Below, in pieces: positions 36,059 to 43,845 of a stretch of DNA of 64,000 nucleotides. The stretch comes from Luteolibacter sp. Y139. GTDB taxonomy: Bacteria > Verrucomicrobiota > Verrucomicrobiia > Verrucomicrobiales > Akkermansiaceae. The notes below the pieces were generated by a model. It worked only from the letters and a program-made list of their open reading frames with translations, searched no databases and had not been told where the DNA came from. Each line of letters starts with the position of its first letter. Position 1 is the stretch's first letter. The DNA lies in the NCBI RefSeq assembly GCF_038066715.1, contig NZ_JBBUKT010000004.1, positions 62,001-126,000 of the forward strand. Reading direction: 5' to 3'. Both the position numbers and the translations under genes were made by a program.

Positions 36059-37783
36059 ATGCCGCCGGGGATTTTTCTCATCGATGCGATCGGGCCGTTT
36101 TTCCGCGGCTGCGAAGGTCGCCGTATCAACTGGTCGAAAATTCCCTTCACCCGCCTCGCGACAAGCGGTCCGGAGCGCGAAATGCAGTGGAGCGGCATCC
36201 GGGAGGACCTGCGTAAATTCACCCGCGAGGTGGCTGCGGCCGGATTCACGGCCGTGACGCTGGACGATCTGGCGCACCTGGCGGCCCACCGGCTCCATGA
36301 TGAGGAGACCGCCGGACGGATCGAGGTGCTGCGGGAGGAGTTTGGCGTGCTTTTCGGGATCATCCGCGAGGCAGGGCTGGAACTCTACCTGACCTCCGAT
36401 GTCTTGCCGGTGTCGCCGGGGGTCGAGGCTGCGATTGGGAATGTCCGGGAGAAGCTGGAGGTTTATTACCAAGAGCTGGTCGACGGGTTGCTGGGCGATT
36501 TTCCGCAGATCTCCGGCATCGTGCTCCGGATCGGCGAAAGCGATGGCGTGGATGTGAAGGATCCGCTGCGAACGCGGCTGCACGTCCGCAATTCGAAGGA
36601 GACGAACCGCCTGCTACACGAGCTGCTACCGATTTTCGAGAAGCACGGGCGGACGCTAATCCTGCGAACGTGGACGGTGGGGGCGCACCGGATCGGTGAC
36701 CTGATCTGGCACCGCCGGACGCTGGCGGATGCGCTGAAGGGGATCGATTCGGCGGCCTTCATCCTCTCGATGAAGTACGGCGAGAGCGATTTCTTCCGCT
36801 ATCTGCCCCTGAACCGCGCCTTCTTCCGCACGCCGCACCGCAAGATCGTGGAGCTACAGGCGCGGCGCGAGTATGAGGGAGCGGGGGAGTTTCCGAGCTT
36901 CATCGGGTGGGACTGCGAGCAGTATGCCCGGGAATTGCAGGGGGACGCGAATCTGGCCGGCATCTCGGTGTGGTGTCAGACCGGCGGGTGGCACCGCTTC
37001 CGGCGGCTGGCGTTTCTGGAGAACGATGGGCGGGATTTCTGGCTGCGGCTGAACACGCAGGTGGCGCTGCGGATTTTCCGATACCGGGAATCGGTGGAGG
37101 ATGCGGTGGCGCATGTGGTCGGGACGGAGAAGGCACCGGCGGTGCTGGAGCTGCTCCGCCACTCGGAGACGGTGGTGAAGGAGCTGCACTACATCGGTGA
37201 GTTCGCGTCGCAGAAGTTGTTCTTCCGGCGGGTCAGGATTCCGCCACTTTTGCATGTTTATTGGGACTGCCTGTTCATCAACCATGCTGTTAGAAAAGTG
37301 CTGCGGCATTTCGTGACGGACCCGGAGCGGGCGCTGCGGGAGGGCGAGGCGGCGTATGCGCTTTTTCCGCGGATGGTGGAGCTGGCGCGGTCGGCGGAAC
37401 TGCCGGTTGCGGACATCGAGCACTGGCGGGATTTCTGCCACTTGGTGCGGCTGGCGCGGCGGTACTACTTCCTGCCGTTTGAGCCGGAATTGGCCGAGCG
37501 GATCCGGGCTTCGAAGAAGGCCTACAAGAAGGCGTGGCCGAGCGAGAAACGGCAGCGCTACCGGATCAAGGTGAACTTCGAGCCGTTCAAGGTGAAGCGG
37601 CAGACGTTGGGCTGGCTTTCATCGCTGTTGCTGCGGCGGCAGCGTGGCTACCGGCTCTTCGACCATGTGTTCACGCTGAACTTGCTGGGACTGGTCTTCC
37701 GGCTGTTCCGGCCAGGCAAGAGCAAGGCGGTGCCGAAGTTCCTGCGCAAGTCGGCGATGGGGGTGGAGACGTTGTTCCGGTGA
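36059..37783 (+). CDS. Large unknown protein, possible TIM-barrel glycosidase-like
   Basis: This 574-residue protein has no signal peptide. Its N-terminal half has alternating strand/helix units: FTAVTLDDL, LELYLTSDVLP, GIVLRIGESDG, LILRTWTVGAH and GISVWCQTGGW. That suits a (beta/alpha)8 barrel with acidic residues at strand ends, loosely like alpha-glucuronidase-type hydrolases. The C-terminal half is helical, rich in Arg/Phe/Leu, ending in a basic hydrophobic tail. No exact family is recognised. It is divergent from the Verru_Chthon cassette and followed by a separate small gene. Confidence 0.72.
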   Translation: MPPGIFLIDAIGPFFRGCEGRRINWSKIPFTRLATSGPEREMQWSGIREDLRKFTREVAAAGFTAVTLDDLAHLAAHRLHDEETAGRIEVLREEFGVLFGIIREAGLELYLTSDVLPVSPGVEAAIGNVREKLEVYYQELVDGLLGDFPQISGIVLRIGESDGVDVKDPLRTRLHVRNSKETNRLLHELLPIFEKHGRTLILRTWTVGAHRIGDLIWHRRTLADALKGIDSAAFILSMKYGESDFFRYLPLNRAFFRTPHRKIVELQARREYEGAGEFPSFIGWDCEQYARELQGDANLAGISVWCQTGGWHRFRRLAFLENDGRDFWLRLNTQVALRIFRYRESVEDAVAHVVGTEKAPAVLELLRHSETVVKELHYIGEFASQKLFFRRVRIPPLLHVYWDCLFINHAVRKVLRHFVTDPERALREGEAAYALFPRMVELARSAELPVADIEHWRDFCHLVRLARRYYFLPFEPELAERIRASKKAYKKAWPSEKRQRYRIKVNFEPFKVKRQTLGWLSSLLLRRQRGYRLFDHVFTLNLLGLVFRLFRPGKSKAVPKFLRKSAMGVETLFR

Positions 37784-37835
37784 AGAGAGGCTATCAACTT
37801 GACGCTAACATGGTGGACCGGCAGTTATCTCTGCC

Positions 37836-38237
37836 ATGAAGGCGCTTGGCATGGTGGTGGCGACGTTCGTGGGTATGACGCTCACGGCGGTCGCCGGGCG
37901 GGGTGATGGCGGTCCTCCGACAGTCCCTCCGTCAGACACGGGCGGCGGTACGACTGGAGGGACTACCCCGGAGCCTTCGTTTTCGGAATGGAAGGCGAGG
38001 GTTTTGGCTGCTTATGCCGATGGGGCACTGGACCCTTCCGAGCGGCGGGAGATCAACCGCTTCCTGCGTTCGGTGCCGCCACACAACCGGCTTCGCTACT
38101 TGTTGTCGTGGATCCGTTTGCAGACCCAAGTTGCCAGGAGTGCGAATCCGGCAGTGGTTTCAGGCGTTGTTGCCACGTGGGCCTATACCGATCCCGATGC
38201 TGCGGCGGAGTGGCTGAACGGCCTTCCGGGTCGTTAA
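37836..38237 (+). CDS. Small exported protein, probable repeat-protein remnant
   Basis: This 133-residue protein has a signal peptide (MKALGMVVATFVGMTLTAVAG), a low-complexity Pro/Thr/Gly linker, and a helical domain ending VATWAYTDPDAAAEWLNGLP. That ending looks like the start of the W-DP-AA-W-LP repeats found in much longer verrucomicrobial exported proteins, so this may be a truncated relative. Its stop codon overlaps that of the convergent PPOx-like gene (shared TTAA at 38234-38237). Confidence 0.6.
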   Translation: MKALGMVVATFVGMTLTAVAGRGDGGPPTVPPSDTGGGTTGGTTPEPSFSEWKARVLAAYADGALDPSERREINRFLRSVPPHNRLRYLLSWIRLQTQVARSANPAVVSGVVATWAYTDPDAAAEWLNGLPGR

Positions 38238-38677
38238 AGGGGCACCTCGTGATACTCCAGCGCCCACTCCTTCATGAAGCGGACGCGGTTGGGTTCGATG
38301 CGATACATGACCAGCTCGGGATTGTCCGGGGTGCCGAGATACATCCGGAGGAGCGGGTTCTTTTCCCAGATCGAGTCTAACAGGGCGGCGTCCGTTTCTG
38401 GCATGGCGACGCCGGTGATGCGGACCTGGTGGTGGTGTTCGTCGAGATAGCAGAGTTCCACGCGCGGGTTGGCGGCGATCTCGCCGGTCTTGTGGTAGCT
38501 GCGGAGGTTCGCGACCCAGACGGTGAAGCGCTCGGTTTTGACTGGGGAGACCGGGCGGAGGCGAGGCTGGTTCGCATCGATGGTGGCGAGCATCGGGAAC
38601 TTGGCCGACTTCATGGTGGCGAGCGCGAGTTCGGGAAGCTGGGCGGGATCGACAGGCTCAGGCTGGGGCTTGGGCAT
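38234..38677 (-). CDS. Pyridoxamine 5'-phosphate oxidase-family protein
   Basis: This 147-residue protein has the split-barrel flavin-binding pattern: FPMLATIDANQPRLRPVSPV near residue 28, then FTVWVANLRSYHKTGEIAANPRVELCYLD. Members bind FMN, F420 or haem; the small size suggests a general-stress or FMN-reductase-like role, not PdxH itself. I chose the ATG at 38677 because the upstream frame overlaps the divergent gene's promoter. It has no operon partner. Confidence 0.85.
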   Translation of the reverse strand: MPKPQPEPVDPAQLPELALATMKSAKFPMLATIDANQPRLRPVSPVKTERFTVWVANLRSYHKTGEIAANPRVELCYLDEHHHQVRITGVAMPETDAALLDSIWEKNPLLRMYLGTPDNPELVMYRIEPNRVRFMKEWALEYHEVPL

Positions 38678-38754
38678 GATTTCAAGATCCACGCGCGGGC
38701 GGACTTGGGAAGCGGAACTTGCCGACTGCCCGCCGGGGTGATGGAATGTCATTG

Positions 38755-39216
38755 ATGAAATCCCTCGCCATCCTGTTTTGCCTCGCCGCGCCGTTGCTCG
38801 CGGAAGACCGGTCGACCTTTTACCCTTTCGACATCACGCTCGGCGGGACCAAGGCGGAGATGAAGGCTGGCAACGAGCTCTTCGCCGAAGTTTCCAAGCC
38901 GGTGACGGATGACGCGGTGCTCGCGCTGGAGAAGCAGGTGCCGATGCTCATCATCAATGCTTTCCCCTGTAAGGAGGACGGCACGGTGGAGGACACGCAG
39001 GCCGCCGCGATCATCTTCGCGAACAACGTCAAGGAGGTGAAACTCGATGCGACGATGGACAAGAAGAAGCTGAAGCCGGGGACTTACCTCGCCAACGTGG
39101 TGGCGGAGAACAAGACCTCGCGCATCGTCTTCACGGTCGCTGCGCCGGATGCGAAGCCGAAGATCGATTTCTCGAAGGTGCTGGGCTTTCTGAAGAAGAA
39201 AGCGGGAGGGGAGTGA
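38755..39216 (+). CDS. Small exported protein, unknown
   Basis: This 153-residue protein has a signal peptide (MKSLAILFCLAAPLLAED). The mature part has a strand-rich centre (AAAIIFANNVKEVKLDA, GTYLANVVAENKTSRIVFTVA) and ends in a Lys-rich tail. The fold may be Ig-like or a beta-sandwich. An ATG at 38746 is an alternative start three codons upstream. It is followed after 18 bases by another unknown gene in the same direction. I do not recognise a family. Confidence 0.7.
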   Translation: MKSLAILFCLAAPLLAEDRSTFYPFDITLGGTKAEMKAGNELFAEVSKPVTDDAVLALEKQVPMLIINAFPCKEDGTVEDTQAAAIIFANNVKEVKLDATMDKKKLKPGTYLANVVAENKTSRIVFTVAAPDAKPKIDFSKVLGFLKKKAGGE

Positions 39217-39234
39217 GCCAACCCATTCGACGCC

Positions 39235-39900
39235 ATGTTCAAGAAACTCTTTGGCTCAGGATCTCCTACTCCCTCACCTGCGGAGCAAGGGCCGTATCGC
39301 GATCCGGCGACGAACTTCATCTATCAGCTGCTCTTTTGTGACCGGCCGGAGATGTTCGCGAAACAGGCGGAATCCGGAGGGGCTTGGGCGGTGCTATTTG
39401 CGGAGGAGCCCGATTGGGCGGCGCTTGAGAAGCTGGCGATGGATGAAACGGCGGAGTCGCGCTTGCGTGTGCTGGCGTTCAATCGACTGAGAGCTGCCGG
39501 GAAACCGGTGACGCCCAAGATCCATTTGGCGACGATCGTGGAAGTCGGCTTGAACGAGGGACTCGATGTGATGGCGGTCTTTGGCGACCACAGCGTGCGC
39601 TACATCAACCACACCGAGCGGATGTCGGTGGTGGAAGGGAAGACGGCGCTTTTTGAAGTGGAGACCGCTGCGGTGCTTGCGGCATCGAAGCCGATCGTGC
39701 AAGCGATCGGGCCTTGGGATCAGGAGCGACGTCCGCCGCCAAGGCCGGAGATGGTGCGGCTCAACTTCCTGGTTTCCGACGGGCTCTATTTCGGCGAAGG
39801 GCCGATGGAGACGTTTTCGCGCGATGGCATGGCCGGGCCCTTGATTCATGCGGCTGCGGGGCTGCTGCAGAAGCTGGTGGCGGAGACGTCGAAGGGGTGA
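39235..39900 (+). CDS. Cytoplasmic unknown protein
   Basis: This 221-residue protein lacks a signal peptide or membrane helix. It opens with a low-complexity MFKKLFGSGSPTPSP, then a helical region (EMFAKQAESGGAWAVLF, ALEKLAMDETAESRLRVLAFNRL), and a strand-rich C-terminal part (SVRYINHTERMSVVEG). Similar proteins of unknown function are common near secreted proteins of this phylum. It may be coupled to the exported protein 18 bases upstream. Confidence 0.7.
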   Translation: MFKKLFGSGSPTPSPAEQGPYRDPATNFIYQLLFCDRPEMFAKQAESGGAWAVLFAEEPDWAALEKLAMDETAESRLRVLAFNRLRAAGKPVTPKIHLATIVEVGLNEGLDVMAVFGDHSVRYINHTERMSVVEGKTALFEVETAAVLAASKPIVQAIGPWDQERRPPPRPEMVRLNFLVSDGLYFGEGPMETFSRDGMAGPLIHAAAGLLQKLVAETSKG

Positions 39901-39904
39901 GGTC

Positions 39905-40165
39905 CTAGCGAGATCTTGAAAGGTGAATGCGGGCGATGATCACCCCGTCAGGGATTACTTGGCCTTCGCGGAAGCATTGTTCGGAAATAGTGCCGCTATC
40001 GAAGGCTTCGATTTCGAGGGAGAACGAAGCGGATTCAATGGCGGCGACTATCTGTGGCGCGTCAACTGGATCCCCGGGTTGGACAAACCACTTCTTGAGA
40101 ATGTAGGTCTCCGGTGGACCGTCCAGATGATGGAAGCATAGCTCGCCGGGGATGGCCGTGCTCAT
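39905..40165 (-). CDS. Lipoyl/biotinyl-like domain protein lacking the modifiable Lys
   Basis: This 86-residue protein is a stand-alone lipoyl/biotinyl fold: ILKKWFVQPGDPVDAPQIVAAIES, then SLEIEAFDSGTI and EGQVIPDGVIIARI follow the family's strand and turn pattern (the G-D-x-V and E-A-x-x-S-G turns). The usual E-T-D-K-A turn reads IESASF, so the acceptor Lys is Ser47. It starts 15 bases after the ATPase stop and is the last gene of the NitT/TauT-like ABC operon. It may be a non-modified carrier mimic or ligand-binding domain. Confidence 0.75.
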   Translation of the reverse strand: MSTAIPGELCFHHLDGPPETYILKKWFVQPGDPVDAPQIVAAIESASFSLEIEAFDSGTISEQCFREGQVIPDGVIIARIHLSRSR

Positions 40166-40180
40166 GCGGAGACTTATTGC

Positions 40181-40978
40181 TCAATGCTCGTCACCCGCGA
40201 AGTGCAGCATCTTGAGGATGCGCGCGCGCAGGGCGAGGAACTCCTCGGAGCTGCGGTCGCGGGGGCGTTCGAGTTCAACGGGGATGATCTCTTCGATTTT
40301 TCCCGGGCGGGGAGTCATGATGACGATCGAGTCGCTCATGTAGATGGCCTCGTCGATGTCGTGGGTGACGAAGATCATCGTGGTGCCGCGGGCCTGCCAG
40401 AGGCGGAGCACCTCATCCTGCATGCGCATGCGGGTGAAGGCGTCGAGTGCGCCGAGCGGCTCGTCTAACAAGAGGATCTGCGGGTGATTGATCAGCGCGC
40501 GGGCGAGGGCGACGCGCTGGGCCATGCCGCCGGAGAGGTGATGCGGGAAGGCATCGGCGAAGTTCTCCAGGCCGACGAGGCGAATGAACTCTTCCACCTC
40601 CTTGCGGGTGTCCTTGCGCACGCCGCGGGCGAGAGGGCCGGCTTCGACGTTCTTCCGGACGGTGAGCCACGGGAAGAGATTGGGGTCCTGGAAGACGAGG
40701 CCGCGGCTGGCATTGGGTCCAGTGATCTTTTCACTGCCGACCAACAGCTCGCCGCTGTCGGGAGTTTCGAGGCCGGCGATCATCCGCAGCAAGGTGGACT
40801 TGCCGCAGCCGCTGGGGCCGACGAGCGAGACCAACTGGCCCGGACGCACCGACAGGGAGACATTGTCGAGCGCGGTGAATTCGCTGCGGTCCGGCGAGAT
40901 GAAGCGCTTGCTGACGCCATTGACGCGCAGTGCGGCACCTTCCGAAATATGGCTGGGACTGGGGATGGCAGTTACCAT
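40181..40978 (-). CDS. NitT/TauT-type ABC transporter ATPase
   Basis: This 265-residue ATPase (start at 40978, overlapping the permease stop) has Walker A GPSGCGKST, Q-loop VFQDPNLFPW, signature LSGGMAQRVALA and Walker B ILLLDEPLGALD, and ends without a regulatory domain. The closest family is SsuB/TauB/NrtD, energising uptake of nitrate, sulfonate, taurine, cyanate or thiamine-precursor-like ligands. It is between the permease and the lipoyl-like gene. An alternative ATG at 40999 adds seven residues. Confidence 0.93.
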   Translation of the reverse strand: MVTAIPSPSHISEGAALRVNGVSKRFISPDRSEFTALDNVSLSVRPGQLVSLVGPSGCGKSTLLRMIAGLETPDSGELLVGSEKITGPNASRGLVFQDPNLFPWLTVRKNVEAGPLARGVRKDTRKEVEEFIRLVGLENFADAFPHHLSGGMAQRVALARALINHPQILLLDEPLGALDAFTRMRMQDEVLRLWQARGTTMIFVTHDIDEAIYMSDSIVIMTPRPGKIEEIIPVELERPRDRSSEEFLALRARILKMLHFAGDEH

Positions 40979-41982
40979 TTGAGTGTTCCTTTCTGCCAAA
41001 CCAGTACCCGGTCACGCAGGGCGAAGAGCCCGGTCATGATCGTGGAGAAGAAGATGGCCATGATGCCCAGCGCGGCGAAGACCTTGCCATACTCGGCCCA
41101 CTCGCGTGACCAACCGAGATACCAGCCGAGGCCGGATTTCACGCCGACCGTTTCCGCGACCACGAGGGTGAGGAAGGCGGCACCGAGACCCATGAAGAGG
41201 CCGAGGAAGATATTCGGCATCGCGGCAGGAATCGCCACGCGGAAGATCAGGTAGGAGGGGCCTGCGCCGAGGGTCTTGGCCACGTCCAGATAAGACGAAC
41301 GGGTGTTCGCGATGCCGGAAGCGGTGAGCATGGTCACCGGGAACCACACGGCGATGGCGATGAGGCAGATGGCCGAAAGCGTGGCGGAAGGCGAGAGGAT
41401 CAGGGCCAGGGGAATCCACGCGGTGGCGGGGATGGGGCCGACGATTTTCATCACCGGCATGCCCCAATAGCGGGCCGTCTTGAACCAGCCGATGCAGACA
41501 CCGGTGATGACCCCCAGCAGGCCGCCGAGCAGATAGCCGCGGAGCAGCAGGAACAGCGAGTGGTAGGTGCTTTCCCAGATCAGCACGCGATCATTGATGG
41601 CGCTCTGCAGGACCTTCGGCGGGCTGGGGAAATAGGGCAGGGGGAGCAACCGCACACCGGTCGTGACGAATTCAATCGTGGCGAAGACCAGAACGGCAGC
41701 CGAAAGGATCGGCCACATGTCCTGCATCCAGCGGCGGAAGCCGGTCAGGAAAAACTGCAATACCCCGGCGAAGAGCCCGAGGCCACCCAGGATGGCCAGG
41801 AAGGTCGAATAATTCCGGGTCTCCAGCGCCGGCTCTTCCTTGGAAATCGCGGCGTGGATGCCATAGGCGATGGCCACGGCCAGCGGGAAACCGATCTTGG
41901 CCAGCCAGCCCTTGTGGAGGGCGGGAGCGACGGTAATGGACTCGGCGCTGGCGGGGGCGACGGAGGAGGATGACTCAGCCAT
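40972..41982 (-). CDS. NitT/TauT-type ABC transporter permease
   Basis: This 336-residue inner-membrane protein has an N-terminal extra region with helices near residues 30-45 and 60-80, then the canonical five/six-helix BPD-transport core. The ATPase-contact loop IANTRSSYLDVAKTLGAGPSYLIFRVAIPAAMPN carries the EAA-like motif. It is the membrane subunit of the neighbouring ATPase and lipoprotein. The 2-base gap to the lipoprotein gene (41984) supports one operon. Confidence 0.93.
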   Translation of the reverse strand: MAESSSSVAPASAESITVAPALHKGWLAKIGFPLAVAIAYGIHAAISKEEPALETRNYSTFLAILGGLGLFAGVLQFFLTGFRRWMQDMWPILSAAVLVFATIEFVTTGVRLLPLPYFPSPPKVLQSAINDRVLIWESTYHSLFLLLRGYLLGGLLGVITGVCIGWFKTARYWGMPVMKIVGPIPATAWIPLALILSPSATLSAICLIAIAVWFPVTMLTASGIANTRSSYLDVAKTLGAGPSYLIFRVAIPAAMPNIFLGLFMGLGAAFLTLVVAETVGVKSGLGWYLGWSREWAEYGKVFAALGIMAIFFSTIMTGLFALRDRVLVWQKGTLKW

Positions 41983-41983
41983 C

Positions 41984-43153
41984 TTACGGGGTGGTGGTCT
42001 TGGCTGCCATGGCCTTGCTGGCCGGGTTGCAGCAGGTCCTGATCTCGGTCGGGCTGCCGATGGTCATCAGTTCCTGTTGGACGAGTTGCCCTTGGTTCGG
42101 CTGGACCTGGCCCATGGCGACTTCTTCGACGACGAGGCTCTTGATCCATTCGTCGTTCACGCCTGGATACTCGCGGTAGATTTTCTTGATGGAGCTATCG
42201 ATGTCCATGTCCGGCTTGAGGATGCCAGCACGCTTCATGCCTTCCGCGGCGCGGCGGATGGCGACCTTGCCGCCTTCGATGCTCGGCACGTAGCGGAGGC
42301 GGCTGATCGCGTCGGCATTCAGCTCGGGATTGGAGGCGATGTACTTCTTCTCGACCGACATGATGGCGGCTGCGCGGGGATTGGTCTCGACCCACTTGGC
42401 GCCCTTCATGATGGCCTTGGTCAGCGCCGCGGTGGCTTCGGGATTGGTGTCGGCGAATTTGCCGTTCACGATCACGTCGCAGCAATATTCCGAGGCGTAG
42501 GGCTCGTCGGTGGTCTGATCGACGATGTTCTGGACCTTCTTCTCGGAGAGCAGGAGCAGGCCGATCGGCTCGGAGCAGGCGAGAGCATCGATTTCACCCT
42601 TTTCGAGCGCCAGTCCGAGCTCAGCCGAGGGGAAGACCTTCCACTGGACGTCATTGCGGGGATCGAGGCCATTGTCGCCGAGGACGCGGTTGGCGAAGAT
42701 GAAGGGCGGGGTGCCCATGCCGGGGACGCCGATGCGTTTGCCCTTGAGGTCCTGAACGGTCTTCATGCTGCTACCCAGCGGCACTTGGACGCGGAGGCAG
42801 CCGCGGTGAATGCCAGCGGTGAGTTTCACATCCAGCCCTTCCTCGATTGGCTTGAGGAAGGCCATGATCGGCTGCTGGACCACGTGGATGGTTCCCATGC
42901 CGACGAGATCCTTGAACACGCCCCACTCGCATTTCACGAGTTCCGCATCGATGCCCTGCTCCTTGAAGTAGCCCTTCTCGTAAGCGACGTAGAGTGGTGC
43001 CTCGCAGGTCAGACCGATGTAGCCGACCTTGATCTTGGTGAGGCCGTCCGAGGTCTTTTCCGCTTGGGCAGTCTTCTTGTTACAACCGGCCAGCAAGAAG
43101 GAGCCGATGGCGACCGAGCCCAGGAATCGCAGGAGGGAGCGAGTGTTCCACAT
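41984..43153 (-). CDS. NMT1/SsuA-like substrate-binding lipoprotein
   Basis: This 389-residue protein has a lipoprotein signal (lipobox LLAGC, Cys about residue 24) and an NMT1/periplasmic-binding fold: KVGYIGLTCEAPLYVAYEKG, then LKGKRIGVPGMGTPPFIFANRVL and ALEKGEIDALACSEPIG. It binds the ligand of the NitT/TauT-type importer; which one (nitrate, sulfonate, aromatic or pyrimidine precursor) cannot be told. The C-terminus is extended, with a CCNPASKAMAAKTTTP tail. The start at 43153 sits at the divergent promoter region, facing the AraC regulator. Confidence 0.9.
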   Translation of the reverse strand: MWNTRSLLRFLGSVAIGSFLLAGCNKKTAQAEKTSDGLTKIKVGYIGLTCEAPLYVAYEKGYFKEQGIDAELVKCEWGVFKDLVGMGTIHVVQQPIMAFLKPIEEGLDVKLTAGIHRGCLRVQVPLGSSMKTVQDLKGKRIGVPGMGTPPFIFANRVLGDNGLDPRNDVQWKVFPSAELGLALEKGEIDALACSEPIGLLLLSEKKVQNIVDQTTDEPYASEYCCDVIVNGKFADTNPEATAALTKAIMKGAKWVETNPRAAAIMSVEKKYIASNPELNADAISRLRYVPSIEGGKVAIRRAAEGMKRAGILKPDMDIDSSIKKIYREYPGVNDEWIKSLVVEEVAMGQVQPNQGQLVQQELMTIGSPTEIRTCCNPASKAMAAKTTTP

Positions 43154-43183
43154 GGACGGGAAGGAACCGCAGCGGCCTTGGGT

Positions 43184-43230
43184 TTGCAATTTTTTTATAA
43201 CGACAGGGGTAGCGCTGGATTGCACTTTTT
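43184..43230. promoter_or_regulatory. Direct repeats in ABC/AraC divergent region
   Basis: TTGCAATTTTT (43184-43194) and TTGCACTTTTT (43220-43230) are direct repeats, 10 of 11 bases alike, 36 bases apart, in the 148-base AT-richer gap between the binding-protein and AraC genes. The spacing and direct-repeat form suit AraC-family binding sites, so these are candidate operators for the adjacent regulator. Confidence 0.4.
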
Positions 43231-43243
43231 GGTGGCCCGCGAC

Positions 43244-43273
43244 TTGCTTGTTGTTGAGCCTCTGGGTTACAAT
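43244..43273 (+). promoter_or_regulatory. Candidate sigma-70 promoter of AraC-type gene
   Basis: TTGCTT (43244-43249), an 18-base spacer and TACAAT (43268-43273) lie 28 bases upstream of the AraC-type start at 43302. The -10 box matches five of six consensus bases. Confidence 0.45.
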
Positions 43274-43301
43274 CCCTGCGTTCCGCCGATTCCGTTTAGC
43301 G

Positions 43302-43838
43302 ATGCCTCGCCTCTCGAAAGACCAACACGCCCACCTGACCGCCACCGTCGACCGGTGGCTGAAGAAAAATTTCCGGGAGCCGATCGACCTACCGGGACTG
43401 GCGAAGGAAATCGGTATCACCCGTTTTCTCCTCTGCCGTCTCTATAGCGAGCGTTCCGGCACGACGATCCGGCTCAAGCAGCGGGAAATCCGGATTCATC
43501 ACGCGACCAAGCTGCTCTCCAGCGGGACCAAGAAGGTAGGAGATGTCGCGAAGGCAGTGGGTTACGGCAGCGTGAGCCATTTCACCAAGGCTTTCGTGGA
43601 GGAAACGGGACAGCTTCCCAGCGTCTGGAAAAGCCGGCCACGGATCGTCTCCATCCCGGGGACGGCTGGCAGCCTGCCGCCTCCGGGGCTGACATTCGTC
43701 CAGGCAACTGTCGGTGAGGTGCCGCCGGAGCTTTCGTATGGGTCCGGGCAATTGGTGCCCGCGCGGGTCGAACCGGTTCAGCCGCGCCGTGCCAAACGCG
43801 GCAAGCGCTGGCAGGACGGGAATGCATTCGCCGACTGA
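43302..43838 (+). CDS. Small AraC-family transcriptional regulator
   Basis: This 178-residue protein is mostly an AraC/XylS DNA-binding domain: first helix-turn-helix around IDLPGLAKEIGITRFLLCRLY (residues 28-48), second around KVGDVAKAVGYGSVSHFTKAFVEETG (residues 77-102). A short Pro-rich C-terminal tail of unknown role follows, and there is no ligand-binding N-domain. I chose the ATG at 43302 as it follows the candidate promoter. Divergent from the ABC importer operon, it probably regulates it. Confidence 0.88.
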   Translation: MPRLSKDQHAHLTATVDRWLKKNFREPIDLPGLAKEIGITRFLLCRLYSERSGTTIRLKQREIRIHHATKLLSSGTKKVGDVAKAVGYGSVSHFTKAFVEETGQLPSVWKSRPRIVSIPGTAGSLPPPGLTFVQATVGEVPPELSYGSGQLVPARVEPVQPRRAKRGKRWQDGNAFAD

Positions 43839-43845
43839 ACCGCGT

